From Juglans regia (lineage: Eukaryota > Streptophyta > Magnoliopsida > Fagales > Juglandaceae): a DNA stretch of 64,000 bases. The stretch is taken from assembly GCF_001411555.2 (NCBI RefSeq), contig NC_049916.1:24074558-24138557 (forward strand), read 5' to 3'. Within the stretch, counting starts at the first letter, position 1; every line of letters starts with the position of its first letter. The position numbers and the translations under genes are program-made. This document shows, in pieces, positions 37,601-50,150 of this stretch. The notes under the pieces are model-generated. The model was not told the DNA's origin, searched no databases, and saw nothing but the letters and a program-made list of their open reading frames with translations.

Positions 37601-38264
37601 CCACGAAGATCCAGACAATCACGCCGATGACCAGGAACACGAAGACAAGGACTAGAATCCGATAGACCAAAGGGAACGCGTCGCTGCAAGAGGAGCTAAC
37701 GATGCATGCGACGAACCAGTAGACATTGAAGAAGATGGGAATGACAATGAAGAAGGGAAGGGACGCGTATACGATTTGTTTGGTGTAATTCTTGAGTAAG
37801 AAAAGCAAAAGGAAGCAAATGGGTATGCTCAAAATGAAGGTAATCACGAGGGTCCATATCAAACTGTACAAAATATTCGAAGAAGAAAAGGAATAGAAGC
37901 GAACCCAGCTGGCGGGCGAGAGCTCAGAGAGTGAGCTTTCGGCACAAGAGGTGGAATTGGAGTCGTAAGAGAAGGAAGAGAGGTCGGAGTAGTAGGTATT
38001 GCGGTGGAAGATGGAGAAGATGCCGAAGGCGAAGGTTAAGAGGACGAAGAGGAGCAACAGAAAGAGGAAGGGGAGGTCCTTGAAGGGCCTGGGACCGTAG
38101 TTGTAGGAGATCTGGAGGAACTGGTTCGGGTCCGGTTCGGGATCGGGATCGGGATCGGGAGGAGAAGAAGGCAAGGGAGGCTTGGAGAGGAGGGGATGGG
38201 TGGGGGAGGAGGAGGAGGAGTCGTAGAGGAATATGGGTTTGTTGGATTCCTCTGGGCTACCCAT
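34693..38264 (-). CDS. Choline transporter-like protein (CTL/SLC44 family)
   Basis: Three exons on the minus strand (38264-37222, 35920-35575, 34953-34693) join in phase to give 549 residues. The family are multi-pass membrane proteins of the plasma membrane or endomembranes linked to choline or related transport. The N-terminus is cytosolic and low-complexity, with an acidic Pro-Asp run PDPDPDPEPDPNQF encoded by a GGATCG hexamer tract near 38138-38160. The first helix (LPFLFLLLLFVLLTFAFGIF, about 64-85) precedes a loop with Cys residues and NST, then about nine further helices. The conserved C-terminal domain has NAFGPSAGTICLSGLLI, LDNVIDTVYVCYAIDRDRGE and the ending HEVYFHLPISRNHRPS. There is no damage. 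The function of plant members is poorly defined, so the substrate is inferred from family only. The first intron (1301 bases) holds nothing recognisable. Confidence 0.88.
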
Positions 38265-39244
38265 TACACATGCACACAGAACAGAGAAATGGGTATGAAG
38301 GGACGCTGTTGTATTTGACTTGTGTACCTGAGATTAGCCGGCGGTGATGAGAAGCTCTGTTTGGTTTGGCTGCCGCCTGGTGCGTAAAATAGTACCGTAT
38401 CAGACCAAAAGTTTTAAGTTTTTCAGGTTTGGTCTCTTTTTTTTTCCAAGTTGCAAATTTACTTGATTTTTTTTTTTTTTTTTTGAAAAAAAACTTTAAT
38501 TAATCTAAACGTCTTTAATGCTTTTCAGATTTTTCTAAAGAAAAAATTCATAAACTTTTCCATCGAAAAAAAATATTAAAATCTTATTTCTTTAAATATA
38601 TATATATATATAAAATTCAGATTTAGGTTTGTTTTTGTGAATTTAGAAATAGAATCGGTCAACTTGCATAGTAGTAGAGGATATTCTCGCACTACTACCA
38701 TCTACGATTTGATTTATTAAAAAATTGAATTTACAAATTATATTATAACATGTTAAAAATAGACATATATATAAATTTCTCTTGAGGATAAATATTTTAT
38801 AGTAAATTTGAATATATAAGAAAATAATTATGTTATATATAAAAAATTGGCAATCCTAATTAGTCTTTTAGTTGATTTTACTTAAAGCTGTGATCCAAAG
38901 GATCAAGTGAACCTAAGCATGATTTATGGCATTGAAAAAATTCATTAATAAATTTATTTATTGACATATTTCATTACACCTTTATTTTTTAAATAATTGC
39001 AATAGGTTTCATGACAAATGATTGCATTATTCCAATGAGTGCTTCTACACATAAATCAATTTCATGCCATAGTGATTGTTTGAAAGTCCTCTCTCTCTCT
39101 CTCTCTCCTGCCAAAAAGGGGCTTCAAATTAAAATAGTTGAAAATATCAGGAAACATTACAATGTGTTGAATATATATACATTAATACAGAATAAGTAGA
39201 GTGAATAAAATTTAAAAGACTAGAGAGAGAAAAAGACGCTTTAA
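38265..39244. other. Intergenic region upstream of the choline-transporter-like gene
   Basis: It contains the promoter of the minus-strand gene at 38264, poly-T/poly-A runs near 38449-38500, short AT tracts and a CT tract near 39091-39108. I see no gene. Confidence 0.55.
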
Positions 39245-39600
39245 TTTAAACAACAAATCTACCATTCACCTAAATGATCTAGCCATTAATCCACTCCCTA
39301 GCATCACTTATCAAAAATTCCACAACCTAACTCACATCCTTGGATTTCTCGAGTTAATCAAGACGACAACCATCCACGAATCTCTTGATCGTTTCCTCGA
39401 TTTTACCCGCAAAGAACAACTCGGTTCCTACAAGCCCTAATGTTTGGTGCTACAAAATTTGCAGTTATTCCCGTTCCCTTCACCTCCTTAGCTACTATCT
39501 TCGTCATCATCTCTACAGCTACTTTGGAGATAGCATACGCCGCATAAGGGTGAGAACTTGGGACGAGAGAGGGAGTGTCGAGCTTCAAGAAACAATATAG
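39245..39600 (-). pseudogene. Short-chain dehydrogenase/reductase pseudogene fragment
   Basis: On the minus strand, SSHPYAAYAISKVAVEMMTK contains the SDR catalytic Y-x3-K motif (YAISK). KGTGITANFVAPNIRAC then matches the conserved N-x-VAPG region. After a frame change, ELFFAGKIEETIKRFVD follows, then (with stops) FLISDAREWING and VNGRFVV, the usual SDR C-terminus. The N-terminal Rossmann cofactor half is missing and there are several stops and shifts, so it is a dead fragment. The closest family is the plant NADPH-dependent aldehyde reductase-like SDRs. Confidence 0.75.
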
Positions 39601-40683
39601 ACTGGAGACATGAGTTGGAGTTGTTGGATCGGTTTGCCACGTAGGTTTTGTGTGGCGTGTGATAGAAAATCGGATGAAGAGTAGAGTTTTCCTATTCCAA
39701 TTCCTTGCTTGTGTAACTCAATTAATCCAATAAGTCAAAGCCCAACTCAGACGCACATCATGACAACTCATTAAACAGCTAATCATATCAAATTGCGGTT
39801 TAGGCTTTTTTATTAAAACATTATTTTATGAGGTTGTTTTGGTCGGCTGGTCGGTCGGCTTACGCAATTGATAACTATAAAATAATTATAATTATAATAG
39901 TAAGTACACAAATACATTACAATCATTTTTAAAAAATTAAATAAAAAAAAATTTACATAAAAAAAAATTAATTTTTTAATAATAGACATAATTTTTTTTA
40001 AAGAGACTGCACGACATTTATGCATTTCATATTTTCATAACTGCATGTAACATTTCTCTTAATAAAATACCTATTTGTGAAATTGTGTTATTTTTCTAAT
40101 GGTTAAGAATATTAAAAAAATGATTGGAAAAAGAAAAATCAAATACACTATAAGCACTGCCAGCATGTACGGCCCCCTTGCATTGTCCTCACCTTTGTAG
40201 TGTGAGGAAGCAGGGCTGTGCGCATGCAAATAATATGGGAGGGGGTTACTCGGCATGACTGACAGTGGCTTTGCTTTGTGTATGAGTAATGAAGTCACAT
40301 CAAAGATGTTGAGAGGATAACGATTAAAAAAATGATAAATCGGATTTTTCAACAAGAGAATCCAAATTTTCATTTCCTTCTGCTCTCTCTTCCCTTCTTC
40401 CCTGGCATGCATGTAAAAGACGTTTCTCTAAAAAACTTTGCTTTTCAACTCACTCAAAACAGCAGCGTGATGTACATAGCCAGAGTAAAATGAAAACGAA
40501 TCCATTTCCTCTACAACAAACATGCTTGTGTTAATAAAATTTGGTCAAATACAAGATTTCCAAGGAGGTCAGATATGGGAAGACTGGTAAAATTTCACAG
40601 ACATGTTACAAAGGGAAGAGAATGTGAATCAATTATGTAAATCAGAATTGCAAACTCCAAAAGAGAAACTTGCAGTCGTCTAC
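39601..40683. other. Intergenic region between SDR fragment and cyclophilin gene
   Basis: It contains a family C repeat copy (39930-40065) and otherwise AT-rich DNA leading into the 3' flank of the cyclophilin gene. I see no gene. Confidence 0.55.
39930..40065. repeat. Dispersed repeat, family C copy 2
   Basis: It shares AATTAATTTTTTAATAATAG and the following ACTGCACGACATTTATGCAT block with 6704-6880. Its right end ACTGCATGTAACATTTCTCT is the inverse of the start of that copy. The left end is degraded. Confidence 0.5.
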
Positions 40684-43600
40684 TTATCTTTCTTCATCCC
40701 ACCGGCTCTTGGGTATCTCTCCGGAATCGGCAATAACAACCTTCTTTCGAGGCTTCCCGCTGTACGTTCCCGCCCCACCTTCAATTGCAAACACCGTGTC
40801 CATGCCTTGAATAACCTTGCCAAAGACTACATGCTCCCCATCCAACCTGGATGCACGTATATAATAGTGAGCCTAATTTTTACGAATCTGCTTTGATGGT
40901 CCTAGAAAATATGTATGCATGATTATTGTTTAATGAGTGGGCAGGAGATGACTATATCATTTAAGAATTAAATAATCAGCCAATAAGAACATGTCAATCA
41001 GAACTTCGAGGTATTTGGACCCTAAAAGTCGTGGTCTTTTAACACCGCAATCTGCATCACCTAGAGAATAGCTTACCAGCTGGCTTTAACTGTAGTGATG
41101 AAAAACTGAGACCCATTGGAATCAGACCCTGAATTCACCATGGAAACAACACCTACAACAATAAACACGGTTCCAGAGAAAGGGTAGTAAGAAGGAAGCT
41201 TCCCCAATTCTTCCATCAGTTATTACACAAATCTCAACCACTAAAAATGTTTGAAATTTAAACCTGCGTGTGAATGTTTTATCTTGAAATTCTCGTCTGG
41301 AAAGGTGACACCATATATAGATTCATACCCCCGACCATCGCCATAAACAATATCTCCACCTTGAATCATGAACCCAGAGACTATACGATGAAATGGTGTT
41401 CCTTTATAGTGGAGTCTTTTCCCGCTGGCACCCTTGCCTTTCTCCCCTGGCATTGAAGGCAAGTTATTATGAACAGATATTGATAATAACTACAAACAAA
41501 CACGTGACACAAGCAAGAAGACCAAAACTACCTGTGCACAAAGCCCTAAAATTTTCTGCCAGAAGAACAAACAAATCAAGTATTAGGCAGCTTATAAGGC
41601 ATGAGAACAAACACATCTTAGTGTTTCAGTACACTACTTCATTACAGTTTGCGATGAACTCAACGGCTTCAATTAAGAAAACATGTCATATCATTTAAAG
41701 GGTTACCAAAAATTATAATGATTCACCAATCAGTCACTACTTGAGATGATTTTAGGTCTCTAAACGTACATAAAGAATGCAAACGCAAGCTCAAGAACAT
41801 ACCAACAGTTTTTGGTACAACTTGGCCATATAATCCAATCACAATCCTACCTGCACAAATCCAGGTGTAAATTGGCAGCTGAACACATAAAAATGGGAAA
41901 ATATCAAGGCATTGAGCTATTATATAACTGGCACTGCCAATGCTGTATAGTCTATAGTTTAGACCATTGATCTTTTCTATCTAATGGCTCATTGCCAAAA
42001 CCTGGATTGGTCCAAATAATGTAACATTGGTTATATTTCCAATCAAACTGTAACAAGATTTAGATTTTACTGATGAAAGCAGCAAGTGCTAGTTCGGACG
42101 AACTTTCTTTTTTTTTTCACCTTATTTTTGATATGTAAATAATTAGAGTTGGACAGTGATTAATGATAGCCCTCTTTACGATAAGTGGGTGACAATAGTT
42201 TTTGCCGCTGATGACTTCAGTATGCCCAAATGAATCTGCACCGTGATTCCTTAGAAAGATTGCACATACTCAAAACATTTTCGTTTATCCAGACAACCAA
42301 ATAAAAAAGAATGACCTTGGAACTACCACTCTGAAAACTCTAAGCATCAACCAAAAACAACTCCGTATTTTGATTCACTAAGCATCATTTGAAGTCGTGG
42401 GAAAAAATAAATAAAAGAAAAGGAAACATTCTTGAAAAGGAAAGAAAAAACATGATGATCCAACCACATAATAACGTGGCAGGATCCATTATGGAATGTG
42501 TTCATGGCCACAAGCAAAGGTTTGGGATAGAACTTCTAGAACAAAAAGTTGACATTGCTCCTTTCCTTTCAGTTATAACAATGATAACGTCGATAAGATG
42601 GTAGGTATTGTTCATCTCTAGAAGAAGCATTGAGAGCGGCCAAGTCTTTGATGCTACAGCTCAAATCAGAGTATTAATGTGAAAGCTGTACCTTGACGTT
42701 GTCCATCAATATCAACATCCATGTAAACTCTGTGGGTAATTTCAGGCACCTCCTCTGCTTTCTCTTCAACCTACATGGTAGAAGCAAGAAATTAACACAT
42801 TGATATATATATATATATATATATATAAATATTTCCACTGATAGAAGGATTACTAGTACTCATATTTCACATATCCATATAACACTCTCCATACAGAATC
42901 ATAATCTCCATATGTTTGGAAAGAAAAAGCAGGTCCAATGGTTACTATTAAAATTATTATCCTACTAACATCCTAATTAAACGCCTCAGCAATGCATCTT
43001 TAATTCCTGTGTGCATAGCCAAAAGCAATCAATCAAGGTTAACGTGCTAAATTGAGAGAAAAAAAGAAAAGAATAAAAAAGAAGCACATGGACACAGGTC
43101 TAATCCAAACGCAATAGAAGCTTCGTAGCCCTGATTCCAACTTATGCTGCAGTATGGAAATGCACCCCATACAATAGCTACAACAGTTGAAGCTTATGGA
43201 AAACCCCTCCTAAACATTTTAAATTGCCAAACTGCATGAGAACTTAATACTTTCTTTTTCTTTTTTAGTAACTCTCCACTAATTCCCCTTACTTATCCTC
43301 AATCTTCCGTAACTCAACTTAGAGAATATCTTACTCATTTATACCAGTTCTAAATATTGAAATCCCCCACCTGAACTATTCCACCTAAACCCAAATGCAG
43401 GTCACTCTGCTTTCTAATTTCTCTTAACGAAATTTAAGCATATCGAATATGTTGATTCAAATATGTAACCACTTAACGAGATTAACACAATGAAAAGATT
43501 TCGGTTTTTTTTTTCTTTATTAATTTTCGCAATGGCACCTAATTAGGCACTCCTCGGACAGAATCCAAGTGCAAAACTCCAATTAAGTACCCAACCAATA

Positions 43601-43900
43601 ACAAAAACTTAAAACCACCTCATCCATAGAATTCAGATCACGTAAACCAAAACCAAACATAAAACCCATCAAAAGCATCTTATCAAATCCAACCCTAGGA
43701 CAATTTCGCAACCAGAAACAGCTCAAGACTCGATTTTACTCCCACAGTTGGATCCGTGCACATTGAGAGATAGAGAGAGAGAAGAAAAAAAAAGGTACCT
43801 TTTTGGGGTTCGAGTACGCAAAGAATAAGAAAATAAAGAGGACCAGGAAGAGGACGAGGAGGCACCGCGGCTGGACCAAAACCGAGATCACTCGAGGCAT
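40684..43900 (-). CDS. CYP21-1: Peptidyl-prolyl cis-trans isomerase, CYP21-1-like cyclophilin
   Basis: Seven exons on the minus strand (43900-43799, 42770-42692, 41850-41803, 41555-41532, 41446-41264, 41152-41077, 40846-40684) join in phase to give 224 residues. The enzyme isomerises Xaa-Pro bonds. A hydrophobic N-terminal segment ([17 protein letters not shown], about 13-29) acts as signal or membrane anchor, so it belongs in the secretory pathway, probably the ER. The cyclophilin domain follows: [44 protein letters not shown] with the catalytic Arg, [13 protein letters not shown], and [13 protein letters not shown] with the conserved Trp and His. Length and N-terminus agree with Arabidopsis CYP21-1. 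The fourth exon has only 24 bases. There are no lesions. The divergent NFD4-like gene starts 1.45 kb away. Confidence 0.93.
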
Positions 43901-45349
43901 CGTTTTGGGATTCTCGGTCTCGGTAACTCAGATCAACAACTATGTCCACTGGTTTCTTGGTCCTCCATGAATTATAAACACAAAGTTCGCTATATCTCTC
44001 TAGACTAGAAGATACCAACCAAAATGCACCACTCTCAGTTCAGTTGCCTCTCACTGGGCACTGGGATCTCCGCCTCGGTCCCGGTTGCTGCTGCTGCAAA
44101 CTAGTGCAGAGTGGAATTTTCCCTATGTATTTTAATTAACAAAAGAACCTCTAAACAGATTGTGGGCCTAGACTGGAAGAGATACTGAACAAGGCTTTTT
44201 ATGGAAATTCCGGCCCACTAACATCTTATTGAAACCAAATTAATGGAATGAAATGGGCATCCATTCTTCAAAAGAAGGATAGAGGTTGGTAGGATATGGA
44301 GAAAAAAATGGTCGAGTCATTTGCCTTTTTGTGTTCGTCTTTGACTCGTTCACATAAATACAAAACTACTTACCTTAACCATCACACGTCAAGCGATTCA
44401 ATCGGGGCCATATATGTTCATTCTAGAGACACAATCTTCGTGATAATGAAAATAATAATGCATATATCCGTTTAAGATTCTATATATATATATATATATA
44501 TTTTAAAAAAATAAACATATTTCATAAAAATAACTTTACAAATTGATATGATTTCACGTGATACATTTAGATTTACTTTATAATAAATTTTATAATCTGA
44601 CGTATTATATTAAGATATATCAATTTATGAGTTTATTTTTATGAATAAAACATTTTTCGAAGTTTAGTATTTATAATATTTCCAGCATGCAAGTGTTTTT
44701 TAAACAAATCTGTCTTCCGTTTTCGTAAGATTTCTCTATGATTTTGTAAGATTTATTTTACACCCAGTCAATAATAAGACAGGTAGTATGCTAATTAATT
44801 GGGAGCTCAGGATTTCATAGAATTTATTCATGTTAAAGGGAGGATAAATATCATTTAATTATGAGATAATTTACTTCAATAAATTGTGGGAATCCGAGTA
44901 CTAAATATTCTATTACAATAAATATTCATTAATCAAAACTATAAAATGCAGCAATATATGTTATCCTCGACCTAAATCTAGTAAGAAATTCATGCTGCGA
45001 AATCCACAATATCGGTGATGGAAAAGCTCATTCTGAATTGAAAATAATATATATATATATATATAAATATATATAAAAGCATAGACACCCACAAGGCCAC
45101 AAGAGACATACTCCGTTCCGTACGCTACGAATCTCGACGTTGGAGCTGTGACTTTGACGATCCGGCCAACTTCCAATTGCTCCAACTATTTTATTCCTAA
45201 TTAACAACTTTAATCGCACTGCCTCATGAGTTTCAAACCACTCCACATGCATTACTACGCACTTTCTACTCTTCTTCTTCCTCCATATCTTTATATACTC
45301 TCTCTCTCTCTCTCTCTCTGTGAGAAGCTGTGAGAACGTCGGTAGCTAC
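43901..45349. other. Divergent promoter region between cyclophilin and NFD4-like genes
   Basis: The 1.45 kb between two divergent starts holds both promoters. The left 250 bases are GC-richer (cyclophilin 5' flank). The middle has an AT tract near 44483-44500 and a short palindromic AT-rich region (44530-44650) related to sequence near 8765-8890. The right end has a TA tract at 45048-45076 and a CT tract at 45299-45319. No other gene is visible. Confidence 0.55.
45292..45297 (+). promoter_or_regulatory. Possible TATA element of the NFD4-like gene
   Basis: CTTTATATACTC followed by a CT tract only 53 bases before the chosen ATG. Position and context fit a core promoter with a very short leader, but the element could also simply be AT-rich sequence. 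Confidence 0.4.
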
Positions 45350-48300
45350 ATGGGATTATTCGAGCGCTCTTCCCCGTCTGCTTCCTCCACCACCATCGCC
45401 ACGACCCTCAAATGGCTAGGCTTTGTGACTGCAGTTTGGGTCCAATGCATCTCCGGCAACAACTACACCTTCTCCGACTACTCCGATGCCCTCAAGTCGC
45501 TCATGAATCTCACCCAGGTCCAGCTCAACAATCTTTCTGTGGCCAAGGATGTCGGCAAGGCTTTTGGGCTTCTTGCCGGCCTTGCCTCCGATAAATTACC
45601 CACCTGGCTTATTCTGCTTATTGGGTCGGTCGAAGGGCTCGTCGGGTATGGTGCTCAGTGGCTTGTTGTCAGTGAGAAGATCACTCTTTCTTATTGGAAG
45701 GTAAAATTATAAACATAATACCAAAATACAAACTCAATTTCGAATGAATTTTTTTGATCAAGCAGAGCCTGGTGCATGCAACTGTACTGCTCATGAGAAA
45801 CCAAGCGTTCAAGCATTCACATTCTATGTCTGTCAATCGGATATTGACATATTTATTGCTATTTTTGTTCAACAATAAACATCAAATTATATGTTAAAAC
45901 AGTACAGCTGTACGTTACTTTTTTTTCCTCTGATTTTTTTACTTCAGCTCGCGTTTCTTAGTAAACAAACAAAGCCAGGCAATTTCCAAGAAAAAGAATA
46001 CAAAAACCAAAAGAGTTGGAAAATTCATAAAGACTAACACCTTGATCATCAAACTGATGCTGATAATGTTTTTACACAACGACAGATGTGCATATTCATG
46101 TGCATGGGAGGCAACAGCACGACATGGATGAACACGGCGGTGCTAGTGACCTGCATTAGGAACTTCCGAACGAACCGGGGCCCGGTCTCGGGGATACTCA
46201 AAGGCTATGTGGGGCTGAGCACCGCCATATTCACCGACCTATGTACAGCCCTCTTCTCCGATGACGCAGCCTCCTTCCTGTTCATGCTCGCCGTCATCCC
46301 CTTAGGAGTCTGCGTCATTGCTGCCTTTTTCCTCCACGAATCCCCTCCCGCGGCCACGTCCACCGAGGAACAAGAGGAGTCCCGCTACTTCTGGGTCTTC
46401 AACGCCTTGGCCGTAGTCGTCGCGGTCTACCTCTTAGCCTATGACTTCATACCCAGCCCCAGCACCGTTTTCTCTCTAGCATTCGCGGCCATAATGTTAG
46501 TTCTCTTGGCCTCCCCACTAGCAATCCCGGTTTACTATTTTTTCAAGAACCGGTCTGGACCTGGTGGGGACGTAGAGAGGCAGGTTCGTGAACCGCTGCT
46601 GCTGGTGGAGGAGGAGGAGAAAGCGACGGAGAGTCGGGGAAAGGAGGATGACTTGGCGACCGAGGAGGAAGTGGCGGGGGTGAAGAAGAAGCCGGTGATC
46701 GGAGAGGAGCACACGATAATGGAGGCGTTAAGGACCGTTGATTTCTGGATTTTGTTTGTTTCGTTTCTTTGTGGGGTGGGGACCGGATTGACTGTAATGA
46801 ACAATATGGGGCAGATAGGGCTGGCCCTAGGCTACTCTGACGTGTCCATCTTCGTTTCGTTGACTAGCATCTGGGGGTTTTTCGGCCGCATCATTTCGGG
46901 TATTGTCTCGGAATACTTCATCAAGTAAGTTACTCTTTTTTTTAATCTCCTTAATATCATTGTTATCTGTATTATTAAGAAAAATTATGATTTGAACTAC
47001 GTGCACTTAATTTAGATTTTTTATTTATTTTTATTAAGACTTATCATTTTAAATCATATCCAAAAAATACGTAAAGTGTCAAAATGTTTTTCAATTTTGG
47101 GAATTTATTATGCATACTGCAAAAAGATTTAAAATGTAATATTTTTCTTGTATTTTTCATGACCATATAATTTGCACCGGGCGTTCTCTTTTTAAAGAAG
47201 TCTATTTATAAGTAATATGAATAACATATATATTTAAATATTTAAATGATATAATTTAATTTTAAAAATTAATAGCGCCTAGATTTGGTAAGTAGGTGAC
47301 TAGAAAATTAATGACCCGCCACTTGATTAATTAATAATTAGAGTAAAGTGTTGAAATAATGTCCACTCTGACATACCTCTTGGGAGAGCGTGCCAATTAA
47401 TAAGGTTGGGTGGGCGTAATGGTACAATATTGAAGTATTATTCAATTATTAAAAATATATATATATGATTTATTATTAATTTACGTGAATTTATATTTAT
47501 TTATTTTTTTTAAATAATTACGTAATGTTTATAAACTCACGACTATAACTATCATTTATATTTATAAAAATATGAATTTTATTAAAAAAATAGGTGAATT
47601 TTTCATACTTTTGTATAACGAGTTTAATTTTTTATAAAAGATTTGTATGAACTTATGCAATTGAAACTTGTATATATCATTTTCTCACATCTGATCTAAA
47701 GATATAGTGGGCATACATCCTGTTCTCCAATCTCCTATCTCTAAGTGTAGGCATTAATTCTCGAGTTTTGCTACTCATCATTTCAGATACTATATGTCAT
47801 ATTTATTTTTATATATATTTGATTTTATTTATTATAAACTAGTTGAATTCTTCTATTTATTATTTCTATATGACATATTTGTTAAAGGATAATAATAAAA
47901 ATAAATAAAAAATTATGAATAACGTGTGACGTATGAATAACTGAGTAAAATTTTCTTAATTCTCATCTCCCCGATCCCAAGGCTAGCCTGCTGTTTCCTT
48001 CTCATGATCCCCTAAAGGTTCCATAGCGGGAAGTATCCCAGCAGGCAGCAGCTAACTATATAATTACTTTATTTCGTGTTGGCTGCTGCTAAATTTTGTA
48101 TCCCGGCCACTTTATACTATATTCAGAAAGATTCCTAGCTCCTTTCTTTAACTCTTCTTCAACTTCAAATATATATATATATAATAATATCTTTATACAG
48201 CTTAATTAATTAGCTGCTCAGGGTGGTTGGATCGTCCTTCTTGTCACTATACCACGGCCTCAAATGAGCTGCTACCTCTGTATTGGTGGTCATGCAGAAG

Positions 48301-49248
48301 TTTCTTATCTATTTCCTTATTGCTTAATGCTTATGGCCGGATCCCAGTTGCTCTGAAAGAAAACAAAGAAAAAGGATCTGGGTTGCATGAATCTCTCCCT
48401 CTCTCTTTTTATATATATATAGTTAATTTTTTATAGTATACTTGGCATCCCAACCAACTCAGCCCTTGTTCTTTATCAAGAAATTTTGTTCTTTGTTCCC
48501 AAGATAAATGTTTTGTTTTTTGAGATTGGGCATTTTCCATGTATGCATGTTAGGATAGGCTACATCTGGATTATGCTTGGAGGGTAGTTTTGTATTATTA
48601 AAATTTAGTTTTAATGGAGTCGCGTGATTTTATTAGTTGTTTGAAGATGAATTGTAAAATAATTATAAAAGAGTTGTAAGTGTATTATTATTCTTTCATG
48701 TCTATAGGAAAGCTGGAACACCAAGACCTCTTTGGAATGCAGCTGCTCAGGTTGTAATGGCTGTTGGATATATTCTAATGGCCTTGGCTGTGCCTGGTTC
48801 CCTCTACATTGGTTCAATTGTTGTTGGGATTTGCTATGGCATCCGTCTGGCCATTACTGTCCCCACTGCCTCCGAACTGTTTGGTCTAAAATACTATGGT
48901 CTCATATACAACATTCTAATCCTCAACCTTCCCATAGGGTCCTTCCTCTTTTCCGGCCTTCTCGCCGGCCTTTTATACGACATGGAGGCTACTACCACTG
49001 CTGGAGGTGGCGACACCTGCGTTGGAGCACACTGTTACAGGCTAGTGTTTGTGGTCATGGCTGTTGCCTGCATTGTTGGGTTTGCTTTAGACATTTTGTT
49101 GTCAATCAGATCCAAGGATGTTTATGACAAAATTTTTGCCAGCAAGAAATCAAATAAATCCTACTTGCCATCGAATGACCGAACATCGATGAAGATGACC
49201 GGCACTGAAGAATGCAAGGATCAGAAGGATCGGAATTTGGAGGATTGA
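45350..49248 (+). CDS. Nodulin-like / NFD4-like major facilitator membrane protein
   Basis: Three exons (45350-45700, 46086-46924, 48708-49248) join in phase to give 576 residues. The first ATG, MGLFERSS, is chosen; the frame continues upstream without another ATG. The N-terminal half is the nodulin-like domain: KWLGFVTAVWVQCISGNNYTFSDYS, a Lys-Asp-Val-Gly-Lys-Ala motif (KDVGKAFGLLAG), then CMGGNSTTWMNTAVLVTCIRNF and RGPVSGILKGYVGLS. An acidic, Glu-rich cytosolic loop (about 285-325, with LLLVEEEEKA) separates it from the C-terminal half, which starts TIMEALRTVDFWILFVSF and has NNMGQIGLALGY, FGRIISGIVSEYF and GICYGIRLAITVPTASELFG. About twelve helices are expected. Relatives include NUCLEAR FUSION DEFECTIVE 4; substrate and location are unknown. 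Intron 2 is 1783 bases and AT-rich. There are no lesions. Confidence 0.9.
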
Positions 49249-49994
49249 TGGTCTTGTTTGTCATTTCCTTTCTTTATTTGTAAATTTTTTTAACCTTCGT
49301 TCTTTCATCGTTAACTATTTTAAAAATAATAAAATAACGATAATTAAAAGGTTTCCAGACATTCTATATATTTTGCTTTTCGACTGTTATGTAGTGTTTT
49401 ACGGTGTATAAGTTCGCGCATTTCTTTAATAAATAATAAGGTTTATTATTAAAAAATTAGTTTGTTATGTGATCCTATATATTTAATCATTTTTTTCAAA
49501 ATAAGTATGCAAAACTTAGCCTTGTTTATTTTCACAGTTTATTTCAATTCATCTCATCTAATCATTACAATTTTTTTAAATTCTCACACAAAATAAAATA
49601 AATAATTCAACTTTTTTAAATCCTAAAATAAAAATAATATTAAAAAAATATATTCTAATAATATTTTATTTTACTTTTTAATTTTAATCTCAATTCATCT
49701 CATCTACAAAAACAAATGAGACTATTTTACACACTATAATACTACATATACCATTTCTCTTCCAATTTATTTGATATATATATATATATATGTATTCCAT
49801 ATTAAATTTTATATCTTCTCATTTTACATTTTTTTTTTTTGGAAGATTTCTCATTTTACATCTTGAAGTAGTGTTAAGTTATCATTTATCAGAATAGGTA
49901 AACATAATTATTTAGTTTATATTCTAATACTATTGGGTCTCGTGTGTAAAAATCAAATCAAGTCAACATTGTTTTTAAAAAATTCAAATTGATA
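49249..49994. other. Intergenic region between NFD4-like gene and the TIR element
   Basis: It contains the 3' flank of the NFD4-like gene, family B copy 2 (49518-49723), a TA tract near 49773-49791 and AT-rich DNA up to the left terminal inverted repeat. I see no gene. Confidence 0.6.
49518..49723 (+). repeat. Inverted-repeat element, family B copy 2
   Basis: It starts AGCCTTGTTTATTTTCACAG and ends TACAAAAACAAATGAGACT; the complement of the end, AGTCTCATTTGTTTTTGTAG, pairs with the start. Subterminal CAATTCATCTCATCT occurs at both sides. It matches the reverse complement of 1836-2043 closely. Confidence 0.7.
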
Positions 49995-50028
49995 ACAAAA
50001 ATGCTGGTTGCACCCGGGACGGGGGACA
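49995..50028 (+). repeat. Left terminal inverted repeat
   Basis: It begins ACAAAAATGCTGG, passes through GTTGCACC, and ends CGGGACGGGGGACA. It is identical to the reverse complement of 57486-57519; the match stops at once on the inner side (CGCCAGG here, GCATGAT in the complement of the other end). Confidence 0.85.
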
Positions 50029-50061
50029 CGCCAGGTACCCGGGTTCCAACTCAACATTATT

Positions 50062-50150
50062 GAAACGGTGCGCATGCACCTTAAGTCAAACGGTGCGTTT
50101 GCACCTTAGTGCACATTCACCTTAAGTCAAACGGTGCGTTTGCACCTTAG
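50062..50150. repeat. Subterminal hairpin repeats
   Basis: The unit AAACGGTGC-N4-GCACCTTA occurs three times (hairpins at 50067-50080, 50092-50105 and 50133-50146), linked by AGTC or a variant unit TGCACATTCACCTTAAGTC. Each unit can form a five-base-pair stem with a four-base loop. Confidence 0.75.

Noticed and set aside
45320..45349. Upstream in-frame extension of the NFD4-like protein
   Set aside because: The extension would begin at GTG with no ATG; MGLFERSS at 45350 matches the family N-terminus better.
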